64,000 nt of DNA from positions 1 to 64,000 of the forward strand of contig JBGSTG010000007.1 in the NCBI GenBank assembly GCA_041736625.1, given 5' to 3'. The notes under the pieces are model-generated. The model was not told the origin of the DNA. It saw nothing but the letters and a program-made list of their open reading frames with translations, and searched no databases. Shown here one piece after another: positions 35,354 to 43,700 of the stretch. The translations under genes and the position numbers were made by a program. Positions within the stretch are counted from its first letter, which is position 1. The number at the start of each line of letters is the position of its first letter. The DNA comes from M3007 sp041736625. Lineage in GTDB: Bacteria > Bacteroidota > Bacteroidia > Chitinophagales > Saprospiraceae.

Positions 35354-36877
35354 ATGAAAAAGACTTCAATGCTTATTACGCTCATTTGGATGGCTATACA
35401 GTTGTTCAGTCTGAGTATGTTTGGTCAAAAACACGATTATATCTGGGTATATGGTTACGATAATCTGCCCAATGACCCCCTAACTTCGAAATTCGGCGGC
35501 GCCTACATTGATTTTAATGAGAGCCCTCCACGCAGCATCAGCATAAACCGGAAGTTGAATTTCCGCTCAACGGCTGCTGCCATGTGCGACTCTACCGGAA
35601 AACTGCTTTTTTATACAAACGGCATCGCCATTCACAACGCCAACAACAAACTGATGGACAATGGAGATTCTATTAATTACGACAGCACCATCTGGGTGCA
35701 GAGCAATACTAGGGGGTATACTAATGTAATCGGCCCACTAGTTGTACCCAGCCCTGTTGAGGATGCTGAGTATTATATGTTTCACACGGCATGGGCATTT
35801 GAATATGACAGCAGTTATGTCAGAATTCGAGCACTATATTATACCCGAATTGACATGTCTGCAAACAATGGCGAAGGTGAGGTGATTGAAAAGAATCAAA
35901 TTCTGCTTGAAGGGGATTTGGGGTGGCCCGCTATGTGTAAACACGGCAACGGGCGCGACTGGTGGCTCGTTATTTACCAACTATCGCGTCCACAACTCAT
36001 CTCCTTTTTGCTTTCACCCGATGGTGTAAGCGGCCCGATGATCCAGGATATTGCCCTGGGCAGCGGCTTTCCAAGGCATGAAACGCCATCCAAATCGGTT
36101 TTTTCACCCGACGGGCGGCATTACATCCGGCACGACAATTTCAACGGATTGCGCATATTCGATTTCAATCGATGCACGGGCGTTTTTTCCAACCAGAGAA
36201 TTGTGCAGTACCTTGACGAACGCTATACCTGGTCGGCTGCCTTTTCCGAAGATTCGCATTTTTTGTACCTGTCCAACCCCCATCTCGTGTACGCCATGGA
36301 TATGTATAACATAAATAACATTCAGGTGATGGATACCGTGGGGATTTTCAACCAAAGTTATTGCGCTTACCCCTTCAGTACAATAGTATTTGAGATACAG
36401 GAGGGGCCTGACGGAGAGATATATGGTTGTGGCCTTGCCGGCAGTACACTCTGCATGAGTACCATCGAAAAACCCAAGTTACCCGCGCCTGCCTGCGAAG
36501 TTGCCTACGGCGGTTTTGAACTATCCCGCTGGAACAGCAGCACCATCTGCCACTTTCCGCATTACCGCCTCGGCGAGTACGAGGGCAGCCCCTGCGACAC
36601 CCTTAACGCACAGCAACCTGACGATGGCTTTTACAAGTCGGTTTACCATCCGGATGATGATGACGCATCGGCTCAAAAAGACCCGGAACAAGACTATATT
36701 CTGATACCCGTGGGCCATGCGGCTACGCTGGAAGCAATGGAAGAAAAACAACGGTATGGTGATTGGAGTAGAGTGATGTATGAACAATTTTTGGGAAATA
36801 CCCCCTCCGCTCGCAGACCGCTTACAAATGATCAAATGAATTCGAACAATAAAAATAAGCAACATGATGAAAAATAG
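35354..36877 (+). CDS. Exported WD40/PD40-like protein without sorting domain (paralogue 1)
   Basis: The 507-residue protein begins at ATG 35354 with a signal peptide (MKKTSMLITLIWMAIQLFSL). It is a paralogue of the next gene: both share QKHD, AAAMCDSTGKLLFYTNG, HGNGRDWW, FDFNRCTG and a CDTL segment near the end. The pattern resembles beta-propeller-like proteins annotated in this phylum. Unlike its neighbour it has no T9SS sorting domain; it ends in a charged, Asn/Lys-rich tail (NSNNKNKQHDEK). The last 14 bp overlap the start of the next gene, suggesting coupled translation. It may therefore stay in the periplasm. Confidence 0.8.
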   Translation: MKKTSMLITLIWMAIQLFSLSMFGQKHDYIWVYGYDNLPNDPLTSKFGGAYIDFNESPPRSISINRKLNFRSTAAAMCDSTGKLLFYTNGIAIHNANNKLMDNGDSINYDSTIWVQSNTRGYTNVIGPLVVPSPVEDAEYYMFHTAWAFEYDSSYVRIRALYYTRIDMSANNGEGEVIEKNQILLEGDLGWPAMCKHGNGRDWWLVIYQLSRPQLISFLLSPDGVSGPMIQDIALGSGFPRHETPSKSVFSPDGRHYIRHDNFNGLRIFDFNRCTGVFSNQRIVQYLDERYTWSAAFSEDSHFLYLSNPHLVYAMDMYNINNIQVMDTVGIFNQSYCAYPFSTIVFEIQEGPDGEIYGCGLAGSTLCMSTIEKPKLPAPACEVAYGGFELSRWNSSTICHFPHYRLGEYEGSPCDTLNAQQPDDGFYKSVYHPDDDDASAQKDPEQDYILIPVGHAATLEAMEEKQRYGDWSRVMYEQFLGNTPSARRPLTNDQMNSNNKNKQHDEK

Positions 36878-38351
36878 ACTACTTCCTCTGGCTTTTCTGG
36901 TATTGGCCTATACGCTCTACGCTCAAAAGCACGACAATTTCTGGCTTGGCGGCACCAACCTGTACCCGGGTACTCCCGGGTATGGAAACTACCTCATCCG
37001 TTTCGACGGTGGTCAGGCGGTGGTGGAGCCGGCTGCGCTCAACCTGAACTTTGAAGCCACCACGGCGGCTTTTGCCGACTCGTCAGGGCAGTTGTACATG
37101 TACACCAACGGATGTTCGGTCATGTACCGCACCGGCGAGACGCTGGTCAACGGCGACAATCTGAATCCGGGAACCATCGGCGATTTGTCCTGCGGCGAGT
37201 TTGGCTACATCAGCCCACGAGGGGCTGTTTTTTTGCCCATGCCCGGTTCGGAAGGCGATTATTGGTACCTGTTTTACATGTCGGTAGATCAAACGCTCAA
37301 CCGGGGCTACACCTATGGCCCGCTGCGGTATGTCCTCATTACCCGTTTTAGCGCCCAAGGGATACCGCGTGTGTCGTCTGACGAGGTTATGCTGGATGTA
37401 CGATACGCTCAGGTGGATGAATCCATTACCTACGAGCCTTTTTCGGTAGTCCGGCATGGCAACGGGCGCGACTGGTGGATCGTGACGCCTCATTACCGGG
37501 AAAACCGGTATTACTCCATCCTGATAACCAGCATCGAAAACAATTACGGCGAAGTAATGCCGGTGCAAACCATCGGGCCAAAGATGAATTGCAAGCGCGT
37601 GGGGGCGACCCTGTTTTCCGACGACGGCGCCAAATTCGCCCGACAGCAGAACTGCGGGGTTACGGTGATGGATTTCGACCGGTGTACCGGCAAGTTTTCC
37701 AATCCAGTTTACCTGCCGCTGCCTGCCGAAGGGTTTTACAGCGGCGGCCTGGCGTTTTCGGACGACAACACGAAATTGCTCACCTGTAGTCAAATGTGCA
37801 TATACCGAGCGGACCTGACCGCCCCTGCACCTGCATTCGACACGCTGATCGGCACGGCCGAAATTGCAGGCAACAGTCTGCATTACATGCAAAAGGGGCT
37901 CGACGGAAATGTGTACTTCAGTACGCTCCAACGCAGCAAAAGCATGCCGGTATTGCGCGATCCGTTTGGCACTTCGCCGGAATTTGACCCTAATGGCCTG
38001 GTGTTCGATGTGTACAACGTGCGTTCGCTGCCCCAATACCCCAACTACCGCCTCTACGACCTCCCCGACTCCCCCTGCGACACCCTCGGCATCAGCCCTG
38101 CCACAGAAGCCTGGGCGGGCGCCCCGCCGCAGGTGCGCCCCAACCCGGCGCACGACGTGCTGCACCTCGATTTCCAGCAGCCCGCCGAGGTGACTTACAT
38201 CGCCCTCCACAACACCATGGGGCAAACCGTAATGGAACAAAACGGCTGGGTGGACGCCATACCCGTTGGGCATCTGCCGCCCGGCGTGTATGTGCTGCAT
38301 TGCACGCAACAGAGTGGGGGGAGGTATTGTGCGAAGGTGGTGATAGAGTGA
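36864..38351 (+). CDS. Exported WD40/PD40-like T9SS type A cargo (paralogue 2)
   Basis: The 495-residue protein has a signal peptide (MMKNRLLPLAFLVLAYTLYAQ) followed by the same propeller-like body as the preceding gene (TTAAFADSSGQLYMYTNG, RHGNGRDWWIVTPHY, MDFDRCTGKFSNP). It ends with a complete type A sorting domain (VRPNPAHDVLHLDFQQ, GQTVMEQNGW, GVYVLHCTQ). It should reach the cell surface by T9SS. The ATGATG start overlaps the stop of the upstream paralogue. A hairpin repeat of family E follows its stop after 10 bp. Confidence 0.86.
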   Translation: MMKNRLLPLAFLVLAYTLYAQKHDNFWLGGTNLYPGTPGYGNYLIRFDGGQAVVEPAALNLNFEATTAAFADSSGQLYMYTNGCSVMYRTGETLVNGDNLNPGTIGDLSCGEFGYISPRGAVFLPMPGSEGDYWYLFYMSVDQTLNRGYTYGPLRYVLITRFSAQGIPRVSSDEVMLDVRYAQVDESITYEPFSVVRHGNGRDWWIVTPHYRENRYYSILITSIENNYGEVMPVQTIGPKMNCKRVGATLFSDDGAKFARQQNCGVTVMDFDRCTGKFSNPVYLPLPAEGFYSGGLAFSDDNTKLLTCSQMCIYRADLTAPAPAFDTLIGTAEIAGNSLHYMQKGLDGNVYFSTLQRSKSMPVLRDPFGTSPEFDPNGLVFDVYNVRSLPQYPNYRLYDLPDSPCDTLGISPATEAWAGAPPQVRPNPAHDVLHLDFQQPAEVTYIALHNTMGQTVMEQNGWVDAIPVGHLPPGVYVLHCTQQSGGRYCAKVVIE

Positions 38352-38361
38352 GGGGAGTGGC

Positions 38362-38426
38362 GAGTGTCGAGTGGTGTGTACACTTGGTAACCCGCGGAAG
38401 CCAGGCGTACACGATATTCGACACTC
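38362..38426. repeat. 63-65-bp hairpin repeat (family E, copy 2)
   Basis: This is a second copy of the element at 30141-30203, with GTGTCGAGTGGTGTGTACAC pairing imperfectly to GCGTACACGATATTCGACAC. It lies in the convergent gap before the lipoprotein gene on the minus strand. Confidence 0.85.
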
Positions 38427-38428
38427 GT

Positions 38429-38923
38429 CTACCGTTGCACAAACGTCACCAACAACGTGCTCTTCTCCGGGCCGATCACCTTGTCGACCGTCAGATAGGC
38501 GCCCAGTTCCACGCTTTTTTCCTCGCCCAGTTTCATCTCCTGCCTGTTTTCCTCCAGAATGCCCGCCCAGGTGCGCAGCGGCGCGTGGGCCTCGGACAGT
38601 TTACTCAGGAAATTGAGCTGTAGCACGGCTTCCTTGAACCACATGCTGTCCGGAAAATCGCTGTAATCGCCCGGAACCGAAAACCGGTATTCCTGGATGG
38701 TTTCCTTGCAGATGTCCTGCTCGATTTCCAGCAACACGTTGGTGTCGAAAAAGATAGATTCCAGCGATTGCTGCCCTTGCTGCTCGTACAGGTACTGAAC
38801 AACGTGCGGCAAGTCTTTGGAGAAAATCGGCGCCGGCTTGTACGGACACTTCTGTTCGGTTTTGCAAGCGACGGCACCCAGCAGGAACCCACAAAAAACT
38901 ACCGGAATGGCATTCGTTTTCAT
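38429..38923 (-). CDS. Hypothetical lipoprotein
   Basis: The 164-residue protein (ATG 38923) has a lipoprotein signal, MKTNAIPVVFCGFLLGAVAC, with the acylated Cys at residue 20. The mature part is helical with acidic patches (SKDLPHVVQYLYEQQGQQ, AGILEENRQEMKLGEE). I recognise no family. It lies alone, convergent with the propeller-like gene and divergent from hutI across a repeat-rich gap. Confidence 0.7.
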   Translation of the reverse strand: MKTNAIPVVFCGFLLGAVACKTEQKCPYKPAPIFSKDLPHVVQYLYEQQGQQSLESIFFDTNVLLEIEQDICKETIQEYRFSVPGDYSDFPDSMWFKEAVLQLNFLSKLSEAHAPLRTWAGILEENRQEMKLGEEKSVELGAYLTVDKVIGPEKSTLLVTFVQR

Positions 38924-38989
38924 GTTTTGTACCTTGTTTACGTATTTAAACGCGGAAGAAACCACGAAGGTAGCTACTTTTGGGGCTAT

Positions 38990-39108
38990 CGGCGGTCGGC
39001 TATCGGCGGTCGGCTATCGGTTGTCGGCTATCGGTTGTCGGCTATCGGCGGTCGGCTATCGGTTGTCGGCGGTCGGTTGTCGGTTGTCGGTTGTCGGCGG
39101 TCGGTTAT
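38990..39108. repeat. Heptanucleotide tandem array with three unit types
   Basis: Seventeen consecutive 7-bp units can be read, each CGGCTAT (A), CGGCGGT (B) or CGGTTGT (C), in the order B A B A C A C A B A C B C C C B, plus a final hybrid CGGTTAT. The array lies in the divergent gap upstream of hutI. A TACTTTTG element at 38975-38982 would, if active, place it in the 5' leader of hutI. Confidence 0.9.
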
Positions 39109-39192
39109 TTGTGTTTGTGGTGGTATGTTGATTTTATCCCAGTTCGGCAACAAATTGACCTGATACACCAACGACAGACCAAGCGTAAACTT

Positions 39193-39225
39193 ATTCCGCA
39201 TTCCGCATTCCGCATTCCGCATTCG
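39193..39225. repeat. ATTCCGC heptamer tandem repeat
   Basis: Four exact ATTCCGC units (39193-39220) plus a partial fifth lie immediately before the hutI start codon at 39233. The period, seven bases, is the same as in the array at 38990. Confidence 0.85.
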
Positions 39226-39232
39226 AAGAACC

Positions 39233-40468
39233 ATGCTTATTCGCAACATCAAAATCCTCGTTGGGGCCGAGCGCCAGGCCCGCATGTTGGCCCGGGGCGC
39301 CGACATGGCGCAGCTTCCGCAATTGCACAACGCCTGGCTGTTGTGTGAAAACGGGCTAATCGCCGATTTTGGCGAAATGGGGACCTGCCCCGAAAGGGCG
39401 GAAACGGTGGTGGATGCCACAGGCCGTCTGGTGTTGCCTTCGTGGTGCGATTCCCACACCCACCTGGTGTTTGCGGCCAGCCGCGAGGAAGAGTTTGTCG
39501 ACCGGATCCGGGGAATGAGCTACGAAGAGATCGCCCAACGCGGCGGCGGCATTCTGAACTCGGCCAGGCGTTTGCGCGAGATGCCGGAGGACGTGCTGTT
39601 CGAGCAGGCGTACGCCCGCCTGCAGGAGGTGATCGGCTGGGGCACCGGGCTCATCGAGATCAAGAGTGGTTACGGACTGAGTCTGGAGAGCGAGTTGAAA
39701 ATGCTGCGGGTGGCCCGACGCCTGAAGGCGGTCAGCCCGATCCCCATCAAAACAACTTTTCTCGGCGCACATGCTGTGCCGGCGGAATACCGGTCCGACC
39801 GGGAAGCGTACATCCGCCTGGTCATCGATGACATGATTCCGCGGGTGGCCGGCGAAGGACTGGCGGATTATTGCGACGTTTTTTGCGACAAGGGATTTTT
39901 TACCCCCGACGAAACCGACCGCATCCTGAAAGCGGGCCTGCAATACGGACTCAAACCCAAAATTCACGCCAATGAACTCGGCTACACGGGTGGCGTGCAG
40001 GTGGGCGTGGCGAACGGAGCCGTTTCCGTGGATCACCTGGAATACACCGGCGACGAAGAGATCGAAGTGCTGCGCGCCGGGCACACCCTGCCGGTGCTGT
40101 TGCCGGGATGCGCGTTTTTTCTGGGCATCCCCTACGGGCCCGCCCGGAAAATGATCGATGCCGGGTTGCCGGTGGTGCTGGCCTCCGATTTCAACCCCGG
40201 TTCATCGCCTTCCGGACGAATGGCTTTTGTGGTCTCGCTGGCCTGTATCCGCATGGGGATGCTGCCGGAGGAGGCCGTCAATGCCGCCACCTTGAACGGG
40301 GCAGCCGCCCTGGAGCTCGGACACGCCTACGGCAGCCTGGCCGTCGGCAAGCACGCCAATTTTTTTGTCACCCGGCCCATGCCCTCGCTCGCATACCTGC
40401 CTTATGCCTTCGGCAGCGATCCGGTGGAGACGGTCGTGCTGGACGGCTGCGTGTGGAATTCGCAATAA
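39233..40468 (+). CDS. hutI: Imidazolonepropionase
   Basis: The 411-residue amidohydrolase shows the metal site DSHTH (73-77), IEIKSGYGLSLESELKML, IHANELGY (metal His), SVDHLEYTGDEE and ASDFNPGSSPS, the HutI signature set. It converts 4-imidazolone-5-propanoate to N-formimino-L-glutamate, the third step of histidine degradation, in the cytosol. No other hut gene is in the window, so the pathway is dispersed or partly lost. The start codon follows the ATTCCGC repeat directly. Confidence 0.95.
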   Translation: MLIRNIKILVGAERQARMLARGADMAQLPQLHNAWLLCENGLIADFGEMGTCPERAETVVDATGRLVLPSWCDSHTHLVFAASREEEFVDRIRGMSYEEIAQRGGGILNSARRLREMPEDVLFEQAYARLQEVIGWGTGLIEIKSGYGLSLESELKMLRVARRLKAVSPIPIKTTFLGAHAVPAEYRSDREAYIRLVIDDMIPRVAGEGLADYCDVFCDKGFFTPDETDRILKAGLQYGLKPKIHANELGYTGGVQVGVANGAVSVDHLEYTGDEEIEVLRAGHTLPVLLPGCAFFLGIPYGPARKMIDAGLPVVLASDFNPGSSPSGRMAFVVSLACIRMGMLPEEAVNAATLNGAAALELGHAYGSLAVGKHANFFVTRPMPSLAYLPYAFGSDPVETVVLDGCVWNSQ

Positions 40469-40565
40469 TTGGGCTAAAATGCCGTTTTTTTTGCTGTTTC
40501 GGGCTAATGCATGTTAAGATCGGCATACTCCACTTTTTCCATGTGTCGGATGTTGAACCTTTGCC

Positions 40566-40573
40566 TATTTTTG
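40566..40573 (+). promoter_or_regulatory. Bacteroidota-type -7 element upstream of the SprB-like gene
   Basis: TATTTTTG matches TAnnTTTG and lies 156 bp before ATG 40730. A TTG upstream at 40553 is too close to be the ideal -33 element. Confidence 0.4.
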
Positions 40574-40729
40574 CGCGCCTTTTGTGTAAACCGTTTCGCC
40601 TGTCGGTACGGACTAAAGCGTCGTGTTAAAGTTCAAGCAACTAGACAGCGCATCCATTACATAAAGCATCTGAACCGAAATTTCCCATCAACTGTGACTC
40701 TTTCAACAACTTTTGTAAATCCTCCCGGC

Positions 40730-43700
40730 ATGAAAAAATTATTAATCCCACTCCTTCTTTTCGGCATTGCGACAAACGTCCTGGCCCAAACACCCGAGAA
40801 TATAATCGTTCCGTCCCCCCTTACACCTGCCCTGAATACGCAAAACCGGTCGGCACTGCCCTGTAATGCCGCCGGCACATTTGCCCTCGGCCAGTTTATC
40901 GGACAAAGCAACGACACGGACCTCGACACCATTTACCTGTGCTTTGGCGATTCCATTTTTATCGACCACAACGGCGACTCCGACCTCAGTAACGACCCCG
41001 ACCCCGCCACGCCCAACGGCATCGCCTGGGCGTTCTACGACTGCCCACCGCTCATCGCCGGCGACAACCTCCAGGCCATTCTGGCCGATCCCTGCCTGAC
41101 GGTAGACCCACCCCCCACCAACGGTATCTGGATCGCCCGGGGCGACATCACCGGCGACATCTGGTTCCAGAACCAGGGCGCCGCCCAGAACACCTTCAAT
41201 GCCGGTGCGCCAGTCGTCCTGCATTTTGCCCCCATTACCCTCGACAACTGGGCCTTGCCCGGGTACGACTCACTTCCCGGTTTCCCTCCCGGCCCCTGCG
41301 TGAACGTGAACACCGCCGCCCAGTTCGCTGTGGCCTACCTGAACCCCATTGAAGAGTCCAACGTGACCAATACGTACGCCGGCGACGACTGTCTGGGCTT
41401 TTTCCAGGTAAAAGGCGGATTGCCCGAGTTGCTGAACGGCACGGCCCGATACAACATCGACGTGTCACTGGCTTCCAATCAGGAAGTGAAGGCCTTGATT
41501 CACCTCCCTCCGCCAAACTGGTTCAACAGTGCGGCCCTCCCTTTTTCCGTGTCGACCCCAGGCGTGTACACCGTAACCATTGAGGACGGTAAAAGCTGCG
41601 GGGTACAGTTCCAGATCGATATGAGCGGCTGCAATGCCGCCGACAATGCGACGATCGCCCCGCCCGACACGGTCTCGCCGCCCGGCTCCACCCTCTGCGT
41701 GCCCGTGACGGTACAGAATTTTAACAACCTTATCTCGGCCACCTTCAACCTGGGCTGGGATCCGGCCGTGCTGCAATACCTCAGCGTGCAGAATCCAAAC
41801 CCCCTGCTGTTAGACTTTGACGCAAACAGCCTGAACGAGATCTTTGCCAGCACCGGTCAACTCGGGGTCAATATTTTCGACCTGTCGGGCGCCTCCTTTA
41901 CCATTCCCGACGGCGAATCCCTGTTTGAAGTTTGCTTTAACATGATCGGTATGCTGGACGAGTGCAGCCAACTGTTCGCACCCAACGCTCCGGCGGTCAC
42001 CACCATTGAGATTGCCCCGTTGGGCACACCAACTGCGCTCATCTTCGACACCGCGTTTATCTGCGTGCAGTACCTGCCGCTGGAAGTCATCGTCGGCCTG
42101 ACCGATACCATCTGTTTCGGCGGCACCAGCTCAGCCACCCTCTCCATTACATCCAAAGGCGGCATTCCGCCGTACTCGCTCACCTGGCAGCAGGTTCCGG
42201 GCGGCGCCGTCAACAGCGGTTTTCTGCTGAACGACGGCGACACGTTCCTGTCGGCGCCCGGCGCCATCACCAACGGCACCTACATCATCCGCCTGACCGA
42301 TGAGAACGGTCTTGGGGAGACCGTGATCGACACCCTGGTGGTGGACTTTCCCACGCTGGGCGCATCGCTCGACCTGACGCAAACCCCGACCTGTTTCGGG
42401 TCCTGCGACGGGGAGGTGGTTGCCAACGTGCTGGTCAACGGCAGCGTGGTACCCAACCCGAACCCCGCCAATTACGCGTTTACCTGGAACGGTCCGGGCG
42501 TCATGCAGGGCACCCAGATGCAGGACAGCCTTTGTGCGGGCAACTATTTTGTAACGGTCACCGAAGTCAGCTCCGGTTGCTCCGCGCTGGCCTCCGGCAC
42601 CCTGTCGCAGCCTACCCGCGTACGCGACGACAGCATCGCCGTGACGCCGGCCTCCTGCTCCGGGTTGACCGACGGCACCATCGAATACTACGTTCAGGGT
42701 GGTACGCCTTTTGCCGGCAACAACTACGATTTTAACTGGACCTATTCACCGGACGGCATTCAAGGCCCATTCCAGGATCAAACGGGTACATCGAACCCCT
42801 TTCTGCTGAACAATAAGGCCGAGGGCACGTATTACGTGACCATTACCGACGCCAACGGCTGTACCCTGGAGGATTCTGTCGTCCTGACCGCCCTGCGAAC
42901 GGTTGATCTGACCGGCATTGTAACCAACACGGCGTGCGCAGGCTCCACCGACGGTATGATCGAGCTCGCGGTCACCGTCACGCCGTCGGACCCTGCCGAC
43001 AACTTCTTTTTCATCGTTCTCCCGCCTGGTGTAGGCACGCAAGACTGCCAGACGCCGATCACATGCAACCTGTCGGACCTGCCCGCAGGAACTTACAGCG
43101 TGTTGGCCATTGACCCCATCGGCTGTCTGGATACGGCCAATTTTGTGGTCGAGTCCCCGACGCCCCTTGTTATAGACACTTTTGCCTATCAACAGCCCAG
43201 CTGCGTGCTGCAAAACAACGGCGCCATCACGGTGATCACCCTCGGGGGTACCGGAAGCCCGATGACGTACCAGTACGAATGGGAAAACGGCGCTACCGGA
43301 CCGAGCAGAAGCAACCTGCCGGTGGGTATGTACGCCGTGACGGTGACCGATCTGAACGGCTGCCAGGACTCCCTCGCTTTTGACCTCCAATTGCCGGCGG
43401 CGCCGACCATCACCGGTATAGACTCCGTTTCGGTGCTTTGTGGCGCCGATGGTTGCCTCACCGTAAACGCAGACAGCACGGCGGTGGTGTTTACCTGGTT
43501 GGATCTGAACGGCGCAGCCGTCGGCAATACGCAGCAAGTCTGCAATCTGGCAGGCGGCACGTACATCACCATTGTCAGCGACGATCAGGGCTGTGAATCC
43601 ACCGATACAGTGACCCTGGCCGGCGTGGAACCGTTGTCTGTTTCCGACACCACATTCCTGCTGCCTTCCTGCTTTGGATATGACGATGGTCGCCTGGGCG

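Noticed and set aside
38990..39108. A CRISPR array
   Set aside because: Units are 7 bp with no spacers and no cas genes nearby; it is a simple tandem array.
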